Positions 24,707 through 38,229 are shown, counted from the stretch's first letter. The stretch: 64,000 bases of DNA from Heterostelium album PN500 (GCF_000004825.1 NW_008805076.1:496001-560000); one strand, 5' to 3'. Translations and numbers: made by a program. Notes: generated from the sequence alone by a model not told the origin.

Positions 24707-27700
24707 ATGACAGACAAGTTCAAAAAATTATTATTATTTGGTTTAATTTATCTGTTTATTTTTATCAATTCTGTTGTAGCAATCCAAATTATCTCCATCT
24801 CACACTTTAAAAGTTTTGTAGGTGGAGGTACCATTTTTGTTATTGTAAGTAATTAAAATTTTATTTTATTTTATTTTTATTTTTATTAATTCAAATTTAT
24901 ATTTTAGGTTGGTACTGATTTCCCTTCAATCCCTACTTTACAAGTAGTTAATTCTGCTGGTGGTACCAATGATTTTGAACTTATTGATCAAGTAGGTGAT
25001 ACCTATCGTTGGAGGGTGCCTCCAGCACCAAAAGCCGTAGCTCTTCTCAAACGTAGAAGAGACTATGAATCTACTGTAACTCTTGTTATTAAATTCGATG
25101 GAAATATATTTCATCAAGAAGTATTTTATTTCCTAGGTAATTTATTATTAATAAATATTTTAATGTCTTTTAGATCAAAGATTATTAACAATAAATTTTA
25201 TATTTCTATAGCTCCAATGATAACTTCATTCTCACCACATCATTTTTATCCAAATTCAAACAATAAAATATTGACTGTGGAGGGTGATGAGTTTTCGATT
25301 AATAACAATGATCCTTTACCACAGGTAATGTTTATTAATGGAAATCTGAACATTCCATTGGTTGTCGATACCGTCACTCAAGGTAGAATAGCATGTAGAA
25401 TTCCAAACAATATGTACTTGAATGAGAATTCATATACTATTCAAATAGTATTTTATACTGGCCATACAATCAGATCACTTGGAAACTTTAGATATGTTCT
25501 ACCAACAGTAAGATCAATCGAACCATTATATGGAATTGGTGGAAAGGTACATAAAATTACCATCAATGGTGATAATTTTATTGAACTAAACTCAAATCCA
25601 AATATTGTGGTTAGTATTGGTGGACTTCAATGTACCAATCTCCAAGTTACAATGGAAAATGATATCGAAAGAATCATTTGCAACACTCAAGTAGTAAATC
25701 CTACACCTGGTCAATATGAAACTAAAGATATCCAAATTGCTTTTGGACAACAACAAGTTTATTGTGATAAAGTATTTACTATTTATGGTATGTTTAAGAT
25801 TTATTCTCTATATTAATATTTTAAATACTTAAATTTATATTTTAAATAGAACCAAAAATCATATCGGTTAATCCTAAAAGAGGTATTTACACTGGAGGAA
25901 CAGATGTAACTGTACTAGGTCAATATATTAAGGGTGCTTCGGTATTCATTGGTGCAACCGAGTGTATTATTGATCAAACAACTGTTCAGGATCATTCATT
26001 TGTTTGTAAAACAGGTGCCTTTACATTGGGTAAGCAATCAGAAGTCACCACTTCAATTCAACTTTTGATTGGTGGTCGTATTTTTAATGCACCAGATACC
26101 GAAAAGTTTAAATACTATTCACCACAGATAGCATCGATAGAACCCAATCAAATTATCAATGTTGGAAGTTGGCCTATTGTCATAAGAGGAGGTGCAATGT
26201 ATCAAAACAATCTCATCAAGATTAATGATAAAATCCTCATTCCAAATGGATTGTCAGACGATAAGTCAATCTATACTTCAGTCGATCCAACTCAATTGCA
26301 ACTCGGTGTGAACAAAGTCAATATTATCTCTGATGGTTACAATTCTAATGTCCTAGACCTTACAGTTGTAAAACCATCGATTGTCTCGGTTGCACCAGAT
26401 GCAGGTTACGCATTCTCAGAGACTTTGGTTGTTTTTACCTTTCAAGATCTACCAAGCTATGTTTTACAGCATTTGCAGATCATGGCAGGTGACAAGATTT
26501 GTATTAATTTGCTTCAGACTGACAACAACAAAATTCAATGTACAATTCCACCAGGTACAAGAAATGAAATCAAAGATGTTTCATTCTCTATCAAAGGAAG
26601 CCTCTACCAAACAACTGTTAAATTCTACTATTTCGAACCGACAATCAATAGTCAAACACAATCAACCAACATACCAAAAGGAGGTGGAAATTTATTGATC
26701 AAAGGAAACTATATGAACTTCATTGGTGGAGTTAAAATAGATAGCAAAATGTTAGACTTCTCAACCTGCACAGTTAATCAACAACAGATCTCCTGCATTA
26801 TTCCTCCACATACACCTGGTAGCTTCTCTGTTATTTTGATTGGTGTGGATCGCGTTCACGAGTACAATACAAACAAGAAGATTAATTATGTTGGTCCATC
26901 TCTTAGCAAAGTAGAACCATCTCAAGGATCCAGTAAAAGAAAGATGACACTAACGATTACAGGAACTTCGTTTGGAACCGAAAAAGACGATGTCTCTGTG
27001 ATGATTGGAGACGAAGAATGTACACTTTCAAGTATCAGGGATACACGAATCATTTGTAAAGTTAAAGCACTGAAAGTAGGACTGCATGCTATAGCTGTAG
27101 AGGTATTGCAAGTAGCAGCTATCGATTTACTCAATTATAAATCTAACGCTCTATCTTGTTTGGGACCACCACTTTCCGATAACTCCAACAGCCCAGTCGA
27201 TTGGTGGTTCATCTATAAGATTAAGAATTCAAAACTGAATACTTATCTTTATATCGACCCTACCAAAGATAAACTTGAAAGACTTTTTGACCTTCAAGAT
27301 CATGATACTGACAAATTGAGGTAAATAACATAGTTTATCCTAAAATTAATCAACTTTATTAATTCTTTCTATTAGTGCTCTTCAAGCAACATTTGATCAA
27401 TATTCAGATTATTATTACATGTTTTTCAATGACCAACCTGGTCAAAGAAAAAAAACTGGTGCTCGAGGAGCCAAACAATCTACTGGAAGTGCAAATGGAC
27501 ATGTCAAAGGTAATTAAAGAGAAATTTTTTTAAAAGATAAAAATTTTAATAGGATTTCTTTTTTCATTCTAGGAATGGTATTCTTTGATGATGAAGATGA
27601 CAATGGAAAGTTTAATGGTATTCATATTGAAGTAAGATATTATCATTTTTAAAAAAAATAATAATAGCACTTTTTCTAATATAATTATGATGATAGCATT

Positions 27701-30700
27701 CAAATCCAACATTCCCATCTTATAAAGACAAAGACTTGGATTCATATAATGGTATTAATTCTGGTGTTAAATTCCTAGGAAAACCAGACTATAGTCAACA
27801 TTTCTTTTGTTATAATTTCGATAATCTCGATCGTGTTATGGAATACTTTTTGAGAAACGATGCATATCTTTTGGATAAATTCAAAGTTTTCGATGATATA
27901 AAGTCATGGGATGACATGAAACAAAATCAACTTCCATTTCTCTATGACTATCTCAGTACTTTTATGACTATCCCCGATCGTAATCCACCTCAAAATGATG
28001 AAATCATTATACCAACGAAATTAATCAAAGATTGTAGCAAAAAGATCATCAATAAAGTGGATCTGGAAGATATTTGTTGGTGGCATTCACCAGAGGTCAC
28101 CATTGGTGGAAATTTAAAGGCATACTATTTTATGAAATCTGGAAATGGTGACAAATTGGCTTTTCCAAAGGCGACAGGTGATAGACCAGATACTCTTTCA
28201 CCTTTTGTTTTGAGAAAAGAGGTTGCCAAACCTACATATGATGGAATCGATCTGTGGATGGTAGTTGCAAACTTTTTCCAAAAAAAAATGTTTGTCGAAT
28301 GTTTCTATGCTATTAAGACCAAACAAATGCAACCCACCGAGCAAGTATTAAATGTTGGATTCTTGGAGCTACCTGTTTACTTGGCTGAACCCTTGAAAAA
28401 TAAGAAAGGTGAACTTATTGGTTACACTGACTATATCTCATGTGGTGGAAAGCGTGAACATGCTAAATTTGGATTTCCAATGTATCCTGCTTATGGTAAT
28501 AACGCTCTTGATGCAAATGGTAATATTTACAATTAAATTAAAGAAAGAAAGACTTTTTTTTAACATTTTTTTATATTATATATATAGAAAATTTCTTTTG
28601 TGTTGGTGATAGTAATAGGCACAATGGACAAGGTAATTTATCGAAATAATATCATTTTAAAACATTAAATTAACTAAATCGTAAATATTCTTAGGTGAAA
28701 GGGGTGGCGGAATTATATGTTTTCAGCATCCTACTTTGGTTTATCAATTCAATAGAATGGTGAGACAATACAGTACCTACGATGATGATAATGATATTAC
28801 CAATCCCAACAAATTGCAGACCATCGAACTATTTATTCAGATACAGATTCCAATTTCACTTACCAGACCCAAGGATTGGAAGAATGTTATTGAAGTAGAG
28901 ATTAAGGATCCCATCAACGACAAACACTACTCGAAATTCCCTAAATATATCGAAAAGATCACCAGTAAGACTATTTCCAAGGCAACAGACGTAACGCTTT
29001 CTATGCAATCATTGAGAACATCAAGAGACAAAGTTACAAGTAGTGATGGCGAGGAGTCTTCAATCAAAGGCAATCCAACTATGCCCGAACCAGATATTAT
29101 GAACTATATTGCAGATGATACAATGTCACTACACTATATTGCATTTGACGATAAGATTGGATCTGTTTGTTCTTTTGAAGATGGTATTGTAGATGCATGT
29201 GATAGGTCAAATGCCAGAGCAACATTAATCGAGAGAACTTTGCCAAAGAAACACAAAGAACCTAAATTCCCTCCAAAGTACAACTATGCCTATGATGACA
29301 CTAGAGATATCAGAACCTACGATCTACTTAAAAACAATGATTTCTTGTTGGTCAAATTCGCTCAACTTTTTATGGCTATGCTACCAAATGCCAACCGAAA
29401 TTTCTACCAATTCATGGTTGATACCAATAATAACTTCTTTAATCCACAATTCAGACCTCCATTTATTATCAGAACCTCTGATGAACTCTGTCAAGAAGAA
29501 GTTGCATATCTTATGACTCTCCAATATATTTACTATCAATCTGATCAACCTGATCCAAATGTATTAATGTATAAGATTGGTGGTGACAACTTAAATTGGG
29601 GAAATGGTATAATAATAGCAATTTCAAAGAAACTTTTAAATGTAAGTGAAAAAATTAATAACCATATTATTAATTTAAAACTAACCTTAATAATTTTAAA
29701 TTAATAGAATATGGACAAAGGATTAACAACAAAATTCCCTGCTTGTATGTCAAGTGTTATTCCAAATTATAATGATATTGAAAAGTATATAGAGTATGTA
29801 CAATCTAAAATTAATTTATAAGTATTGTTTTTTCTAATTTTTTTATTTTTTTTCAAGTGATAAACAACTAGATGATGATCCTGAAAAAATGTTAAGAAGA
29901 ACTATTTCAGCTGCATGGGATTGGATGAGTACGACCTATTCAGATGGACAAGGAAAACGATTAAAGAGATTAAACAATGCAGAGGTTATTCCAGTAGAAT
30001 ATCTTTTGAACATGATGATAAAGATAAGACATGACGATATGGTCAACTCATTAATTGATTTGGTTGATTATATAGATACCGATTACCAATTGGGAATTAA
30101 TTTCCAAGATATTCTATATAATAACTATATTATTCAACGTCCACCACCCAAAGTACCAATTGTCAATAATAATAAGATGGTCAATATTAGAGTACCTCTA
30201 AAAACATTACAATCCACTCAACAAATCTATATCAGTCAGAACGAAAGAGAATTGGAATCAGGTGTTCAACAACTCCTCAAATCTCAACACTCTATGAATA
30301 TTAGTAATATTCTATCTCTATCGGATTATGAAATTGAGAGATTAGAACTAGCTCTTGACAAATGGATAGTTATTAATAACCAGAATCAAGCAATTAAAAC
30401 TTTAATCAGTGACCCAATCAATCAATATCACGATCAACCTATAGAGTTTATAGATATGTTTAATATGGATCAGACTGGTAATCCTATTAATCTGGGATAT
30501 CAAGGTGTTGGAAATGGATTGACTAGAATTAATTTGAATTCTCCAATTTCCATTGCATCAATTACCTTTATTTTGGAGAGCTTTATTAAGAGTCAACTGA
30601 CCAATAAAGTTGTATTTGGAGATTTCGAAGTGTATTATATTCAAAAGAACGAATCATATGGATTGGCAGTTTCTACATTGAATTCCCAACTATGCGATAT

Positions 30701-32027
30701 CAAGATGATGCAATACTCTGATTACTCTTCAAATAATTTCGATTACATATGTAGCTCTGTAGGTCCCATCATCACATCCGTAGATATTTTACAAGGTTCA
30801 ACTAAAGGCGCCTATCCTATTACTATCAGTGGTAAAAGATTCGACTCTTCAATGACAATTAATATTGGTAATCAACCTTGCGATGATCTCGAATTAATTT
30901 CAGAACAACAGATAGTATGTACCGTTCCAAGTGGAGTCGGACAGCACCACCTTGTATTCATATCAACCCCTCAAGCCATTTTCAATATCCAAAGAACGCA
31001 ATTCTTATTCTCCTATAACCTACCTGTAATAGAGTCTATCGAACCACAAGATATATATAGTTATGACATGATAACAATTAGTGGATACAATTTTGGAAGT
31101 GATGCAACAAAGACCAAAGTCATGATTAGCGATACATTAGAATGCTCTCCAATAGTCAATATTTCAGACACTTCCATTTTATGCTTTGCACCTGAAATAT
31201 ACGATTCGAACCATCAATCTATTAGTGTTATCATTCAACATCAACATTCAAACACTGAAGCATTAAACTATGCTGGACCAAACATTGATATGATACTGCC
31301 AGAATCGGGTGATCCTTTAGACCCAATCGTTATCACCGGAGAAGGATTCAGTAATCTAACAACAGTGTTCATAGATGATATTCCAGTCGATATTCTAAAT
31401 CAAACCTTGGACCAGATCATCTTTGAATTGGATTATGAAACTGCTAGCCACAAACTGACAATCCAAAACGGAGATCTTACCATCAACAGAGAATTCACTT
31501 ACTATCCACCAATCATTACACTGTTCAATGATACTCTAGTCAATACCTCTGGAGGATTAGTACAGCTCTATGGTTTCGGTCTTGGACTTGTTTCAGCGGA
31601 CCTAAACTTCCAATTAAACAACACCGACATTGATTGTAACCCATTCGATCATTTCATTGAATGCTACATACCACCTGGTTTTGGAAGTTCACTTACTCTA
31701 ATTGGATCTGTATCCGATCAACTTGTTGATTTTGGAACGCAATCTAAACTCTCGTATCGACCACCAGTCATTACAAGCTACCTGATCACCAACTCCAATG
31801 TACTAGAGATCAATGGATACAACTTTGCACCAATAGAATATGGATTCGTTATCAACGAAAGTCAAGATCATTCATTCATTCGAATTGTGTACAATGACTT
31901 TAATGAAACCTGCTACAACTTTATCTCTACAACCAAAGCAGAATGTAATTTGAATATCAATTCAATGATACAATCTATTGAAGTTGTAGTCGGTGATCAA
32001 ATATCAAATACCATTGGATTATTCTAA
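24707..32027 (+). CDS. Secreted IPT/TIG - DNase II - IPT/TIG protein
   Basis: Eleven exons: 24707-24844, 24908-25136, 25212-25787, 25850-27320, 27376-27509, 27573-27631, 27697-28519, 28588-28632, 28695-29641, 29708-29793 and 29858-32027. They close in frame at 2225 aa. Order: signal peptide (MTDKFKKLLLFGLIYLFIFI...), about seven IPT/TIG modules (about 123-745), a DNase II domain (about 748-1200), a region of about 600 residues without a recognised family, and about five IPT/TIG modules (about 1800-2225). DNase II features are SPVDWWFIYKIKN, FFNDQP, H847-x-K849 (GHVKG), HSNPTFP, H1124-x-K1126 (EHAKF) and FCVGDSNRHNGQGERGGG, all in the family order. DNase II is an acid endonuclease of phospholipase-D-like fold that uses two HxK motifs. 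Both are intact, so activity is likely. No TM segment, so it is probably secreted or lysosomal. Confidence 0.87.
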
Positions 32028-32105
32028 ATTATATATATGAATATACTAAATAAAATAATATTGTGCGAACAATTTATTTAATTATATTTACACCAATGTT
32101 GTACT

Positions 32106-34734
32106 TTATTGATGTTTTACTTTTTGATTAAATACATTCCTAAAATCATTCATTGAAACCACACCATTCATTAAATCTCTTCTCATACAACATATAGATG
32201 CTTCTTTACATAAATTTTCAATATCAGCTCCACTATATCCTTCAGTCTAATAATTAATTAAATATTAATATATGTATATATATATATCAACGAATTATAA
32301 TATATTTTTTAAATTAAACATACCATTTTTGATAATTCTTCAAAATTGATATCACTTTCCAATGGTAAATTCTTTGTCTTTACTTTTATAATTTTTAATC
32401 TTGTTTGTTGATCAGGTAATGATATCTATAAAATATATATTAATTTGTTAATATATTTAATGGTTGTTAATAATCTATTTAAATTTATAGTTACTTTTAA
32501 AATTTTATCAAATCTACCAGGTCTAAGTAATGCACTATCTATCATGTCGAGACGATTAGTAGCACCAACAACAATGACACCTTTCAGCTGTTCGAAACCA
32601 TCCATTTCATTGAGGAACGTTGAAAGTACTCTTGATTGTGCGCTATCTCCAGACTCTGATGATTGACGCTTCGAAACAATCGCATCGATTTCATCAAAGA
32701 ACAAGATGCTCGGTGTCGATTGTCTCGCAGTTTTGAATACCGCTCTGATAGTTGCTTCGCTATCACCCAAGAACGGAGAGAACACATTGGCACCACTCAT
32801 CGAGATGAACGACAGCTTAGCACTGTTTGCAATTGCCTTGACCAATGTAGTCTTTGAGCAACCCGGTGGACCGTATAACAAAATACCTTTGGGTGGTGAC
32901 AAACCTAACCGCTTGTAGGTATCACCATGTAACATTGGCCATTCAATAGCCAGCTGTAACTCTTGCTTTACATCTTCTAGACCACCAATATCATCCCAAG
33001 TAACTGTTGGAATCTCTACGACTCTATTCTCTCTCAACAAACTTGGTGGATTACTCTTTATCGACTCTACGAAATCCTGGTGATCTATCGTCTTCTCTTG
33101 CTTCATTCCACTCTCATACTTTTTAAAAGCAATAAACGCAGCATCTCTACATACAGATTGTAAATTGGCACCGACATATCCTGTACATTCATCCGACAAT
33201 ACAGCTGTTATTACAACTTAGAGTTAGTGATATGATAAACAGCAAAACAATAAGTTATAACTTACATAGATCAACATTGATAGGTAGATGTTTTGTGTAT
33301 AACTTTAATATTTGTAGACGTTGATGTCTGTCGGGAACGGGTATCTCTAGTTCACGATCGAATCTACCGGGTCTTCTGAGTGCTGGATCGATATGATTGG
33401 GACGGTTCGTCGCCGCTATGACAATGAGATTGTTACTGCGCGACTCGATACCATCCATCAGTGTGAGTAGCTGTCCGACGACACGCGATTCGTTGTTGTT
33501 TGCCTGTGCTCTCGGTGGACATATCGTATCGATCTCATCGATGAAGAGAATGGCCGGTTTGTCTCTCGATTGCTTGGTGGCATCGCCAAAGATACGTCGC
33601 AAAGCAGCTTCGGTATCACCCAGGTAGGTACCACTAATCTTTGTCGCATCGACACATATCAAATCGATCGCATAGTAAGTGGCAATCGATCGAACGATAT
33701 GCGTCTTTCCAGTGCCGGGCTCACCTTTCAACAGTATTCCTTTGGGTGGATTGATCGATAGATGATCAAACACCGATCTAAACAACATCGGATAGATGAT
33801 CATCTCCTCTAGAATAGCGAATTGCTTATCTAATCCACCAATCATAATTGAACCTATACTATTGGTTGAATCATGATCTTCTCTTCTCTTTTCCAACAAT
33901 GATTTGATTCTATCTACTTTTATTTGTTTTTTATCATCTTTATATTCTTGTTGTTGTTGTTGTTGCTGTTGTTGTTGCTTGTCAATATCATTTTCATTGA
34001 ATATATTAATCTTTGTAGATAATGAAACTAAACCAATCTTTTCATCATTATATACATTTATAACTTTTAATTGAGGTTTATCAAGACTACCAATCATGAA
34101 TCCATTACCAATTAATTTACCATTTAAAATATCTTTTAACTACAAATATACATGTTAGTCCAATGCAAAGTAACTTGATATTAATAATACATACATATTG
34201 ATGTTTTGATTTCATTGGTATTGAATCATTATTAACTTCTAATAATAGTATATCTATTTTTAATAAAATATTTTGTTGATTATTGGGTATTGTATAAAGA
34301 TTGACATTCAAAGGTTTCGGTATGGGAATAGGTAATCTTTCATTGTTTAAAGTATAATTATTATTACTGTTATTATAATTTAATGATTGAATTATCTCTT
34401 TATATTGTTTTGATTGTTTTATATTATCAACATCATCATTACTACTACTATCATTTATAATTAAATAAATAAAAGGTATAGATTGTATTATATTATCTTT
34501 AAATGATTCTCTATTTATCCATATTTGTGAAACTATTATTAATCTATTATTATTACTATTGTCAGTAGTTGTAAGAGGTATACTTAAAAATACCCATTGA
34601 CCTAATCGCAATTCTCTTTCTTTTAAAAGATTCGAATGTAAATAACAAATATGATTAGAAGACGTTAGTGATTCTTCATTCTTATATTGATGATTATTAA
34701 TTGGTAATAAATATAATTGTTGTTCTTGTTTCAT
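32106..34734 (-). CDS. Two-domain AAA ATPase, SPATA5L1/AFG2-like
   Basis: Five exons: 34734-34195, 34139-33266, 33204-32495, 32425-32324 and 32246-32106, giving 788 aa. The N-terminal part (about residues 1-260) is Asn-rich and poorly conserved. D1 has Walker A GEPGTGKT and Walker B AILFIDEID. D2 has Walker A GPPGCSKT and Walker B SILFFDEID, followed by the RPGRFDK segment. The D2 features GCSKTTLVKAIA and SGANVFSPFLGDSE match the SPATA5L1 branch better than p97/CDC48, where the D2 P-loop is GPPGCGKT. Animal SPATA5 and SPATA5L1 form an ATPase complex involved in late 60S ribosome maturation and replisome protein turnover. A similar nuclear or cytosolic role is inferred. D1 has a Gln run just upstream. 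Confidence 0.85.
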
Positions 34735-34909
34735 TGAAATAGATTAGTTAGAAAAAACTGAAAAAAAAAAATCAAAAAGACGAAAGATCAAGTCGATCGC
34801 CATGTCTTTGATTGTTCTTTATTGTGAAAGTTTTTTTTTTAATCAAGATATATTATTATTTACAAATTATTTATATTATTTTTGATTCAATTATGGTTAG
34901 CTATATATA

Positions 34910-35906
34910 TTATGCTAATGATCCTATCTGGAGTGGGTTACCACATTGAAAACAAAAGTTGGTTTTACCATTGACTTGACCACATTTATGACAAACTATT
35001 AAATATTTTGAAGAGTCTGCTATATTGCTGTTGTTGTTATTGTTGTTGATATTGTTATTATTTATATTATCATCGTTATCACTATTTATACTAAGTTCGT
35101 TTATATCATTGTTGTTACTGTTGTTGTTGTTGTTGTTGTTGATTGTATGATACCAACGATGACCTATTTTAACACGTTTTCCTTGGTGTACCTGATTGGC
35201 AATGTCGATATCATCTAATCTGCGCTTGAGTGAGATCAACATGCTGTGTTGGTAGATAATCATTATCAGACAAATGATGATAAGACCACCGAGAAATCCA
35301 ATCACCAACCAGTTGAACAGTGGAACCGCTATGCTCTTGACACCGATGGTAATCGGTATCTGGTTGTCACCGTTGATCATCAGTTGCAGTGGCACCACCG
35401 AGTTGTTGGGATTGAGAGAGATCGACATCGGCAGAGAGTCGGCGTGAATATCAATGTCGTAGCTCATGTTCTTTGAGTTAAAGGTAAGTGGGAACTTGAC
35501 GTAAGGCGAATACATTCGTACATCCGAGATATTTAGACGATCGGCATACAATTGCATCGGTAGACTAACCGTTGAATTATTGAAATCCATCGTTATATTC
35601 ATAGGTGGTAGAAAAGATGTTGGTGAACCAACGCCACCAACATTATTATTATTTATATTACTCTCATGATCATCACCATGATCGTATACAAGCATTTCCA
35701 ATTCCTTTAAAATTGAAATCGATAAATCTTTTAATTGATCCCCATTTATTATATTATTGGTATGTGATAATACTATATAATTTATTTATAATAATTAATA
35801 ACTTAAAAAGTTCAATTTTAAATGTAATTAATAATAATTAATACAAACTTTTATTAAATAATGTAAAAAATATTAAAATATTTAAAAAACTATATACAAA
35901 TTTCAT
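34910..35906 (-). CDS. Single-pass membrane protein with C-terminal zinc ribbon
   Basis: Two exons, 35906-35849 and 35772-34910, 306 aa. The short first exon supplies a hydrophobic signal sequence (MKFVYSFLNILIFFTLFNK). Its donor is GTTTGT and the phase (1) matches exon 2, which is otherwise open without a good start. After the signal come a lumenal or extracellular region of about 130 residues with many N-glycosylation sequons and a regular pattern of LPM and PL strands, one TM helix (WLVIGFLGGLIIICLIMIIY), a basic cytosolic segment, long Asn runs, and a four-cysteine zinc ribbon at the extreme C-terminus (CHKCGQ...CFQCGN). No family was recognised. The topology suggests a receptor-like or membrane-tethered adaptor with the zinc ribbon in the cytosol. 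Confidence 0.75.
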
Positions 35907-37462
35907 TATTTTTCTTTATTCTATAACTTTTGAACTATTATTATTATTTATAATGTGTTTAAATAACATTATAAATAATAAATCAAATAAGAATAATAAT
36001 AATAATATTTTTAAAAAAAATGTTGAAAATAAAAAAAGTAATTCTAAATTTTACTTAAGTGATGATATGATGTTAAATTTACTTTAACAAAGATGGTGGT
36101 GTGTGAAGAGGTGTGAATCTTTCAAACCAATAATATTAATTGTGTTTATATATTTGGTCAACCCATGTTTTACTTTATCAATACTTTCAGTCGACTGTTG
36201 AAACTTCACAATAAAAAAAAAACACAAAAAAAAACAAGAAAAATTCCTTTTTTTTTTGCAAATAATTATGACATTCAAATGTGTATTTACGTCATCGTGT
36301 GTTGTGGAAACCTTTCTAAAGGTGTCCTGAAACAAACCGATATAATAATAATCATTACATTGAATTCAATCATTAATTTCTTACTCCTATCTCTTTTTTT
36401 TATTGATTTAATATGCACTTCTGATTTATACATGTTTTTGATTATATCACCTTGTGGTTCCAATCTAATAACAAAATATTGTTTATATGTAATCTACAAA
36501 TACATATTTTCTTTGTTTGATATAATAATTGTAATAAGAAAAATGAAAAATGTGGTGCCCTGATTAAAAAAAGTTGCTAATGGTTTTTTATTTTTGAACT
36601 TATTACTTTAATTGTTTTTGACTGTGGCACGTGTCAATCGTCAATTCCTCAATGAAATCATTCTAGCCGTCAATCCATCCAGACGATAACTTTTTATACT
36701 GTTGAATTGGCCGGGATCATCCTCACTCCATTGTCCAATTTTTTAAAAGAGGAGGCGTCTCACTATTATGAACGCATACCCATTGGACTCCTCAAGCTCA
36801 ATGACACACTCTCGCTCGCCACCACTCTCTACCCACCTGCCAATGATGATTATGTGTATTCTCACTCCGCATCTATAGTTATTTGTTTGTTTACCAAAGC
36901 TGTTCACTATTATATCTTCACCACACCCTACTCATACTTGTCTTTCTTAACATAACTTGACAACATCATATTTCTTATGATATGTAAGCCACAGTGTAGT
37001 TTCAGCTTATACATTACATCTCTTACACAAGTACAAAGCAACGGCTTGTTGCTATATGTGATTTGATCTTGTAGATGCTTGTTTTAACATAAACTATTTC
37101 AAGAGATACAGACATCAAAGAAGACCACTCTGCTCTCTTTAGGTAGCTATAATATGGTAAGAATAGTTATAATGTAACATTATATCTATTATCGATCTAT
37201 TCTGGAAATGGACTGCATCATACATTCAAGAATGAGCCGTCCTCTCATACCTCCTCATGTCTTTTACCACTACAGCTAAACGATTTGCAGCTTATTTGAC
37301 CCCTAAGTGGCGATGCACATAAATAAAATAATGTGACTGACAGAATCTTATATAATATGATTAAAAAAAAAAAAAAAAAAGTACGTAAAGAATAAGAATA
37401 AGCAATGTCATTTCGATTATTTGTTTTGTTTGATATTATTATTATTATTATTTTAATTGTTT
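35907..37462. other. Intergenic region with an orphan GC-richer open segment
   Basis: Lies between the 5' end of the zinc-ribbon protein gene and the 3' end of the bL27m gene. Most is AT-rich. The part from about 36600 to 37330 is noticeably less AT-rich and has an open stretch of over 80 codons without an ATG (plus strand, to 36955). No family was recognised and no splice partners are convincing. It could be a decayed gene or element, or an unrecognised non-coding transcript. Confidence 0.4.
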
Positions 37463-38064
37463 CTACAATGATGATGTTTGAGATTCTGTTTGTTGTTGGG
37501 TTGTTGTTAATTCTTCTTGTTCGTCAGCTAGTTGGAATTGTTCTTGTTGGTCAAATTGATTATCATGTAGGTCGCTAAAGTCCAAGACAGAGACAAACTT
37601 TCTTGGTTTGGCTGGAAGACCGTGTGTATTGATTGTTGAAACGCTAAAGTAAACGACACCTGGTACTGTAGCGAAAATTGTGTGATCTCTACCCATACCG
37701 ACACCATCTCCTGGATGGAATCTAGTTCCTCTCTGTCTAACTATAATATTACCTGGTTCGACTAAATGTCCACCAAACTTCTTGACACCCAAATACTTTG
37801 GTCTTGAATCTCTACCATTCTTTGTTGTACCTGCTGACTTTTTAGTAGCAAATCTCTTTGTATATATTAATGATTCAACTATTATATTTAATTAATTAGC
37901 AATAATGAATATAATTAAAGTTAGTCCTTTGTTTTAACTGATTGACAAGCAGTAATTCTACTACTAATATTATCTAAAATCTAATATTCTTTTCTTTCTT
38001 TACCTTCACCAAGTAGACATGTTGATCTAACAGTCTTATTTAAAGTATTACTAAAAAAAGACAT
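37463..38064 (-). CDS. mrpl27: Mitochondrial large-subunit ribosomal protein bL27m
   Basis: Two exons, 38064-38004 and 37878-37463, 158 aa. The short first exon encodes a Ser/Arg-containing N-terminus ([20 protein letters not shown]) of the kind used for mitochondrial import. The bL27 core follows: [17 protein letters not shown], then [28 protein letters not shown] and [12 protein letters not shown]. bL27 sits at the peptidyl-transferase centre of bacterial-type ribosomes. The C-terminal 40 residues are an extra Gln/Glu/Thr-rich tail not typical of the family. The intron is phase 1. Confidence 0.93.
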
Positions 38065-38229
38065 TATTTATTTATTATGATAATGAAACTATACAATTTA
38101 ATTCATATGAATTTGAATAATCGAATGTTTAATCGTTTTTTTTGATCAATTTTTTTTTTTTTTTTGATCATTCAAAAAACAGATTTTTCATTTTTTTTTT
38201 TTTTATTATTATAAGCAATAAGCTAGCAA

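Noticed and set aside
36165-36563. Plus-strand open frame of 132 codons
   Set aside because: Hydrophobic translation of T-rich spacer without any family feature; composition matches non-coding DNA.
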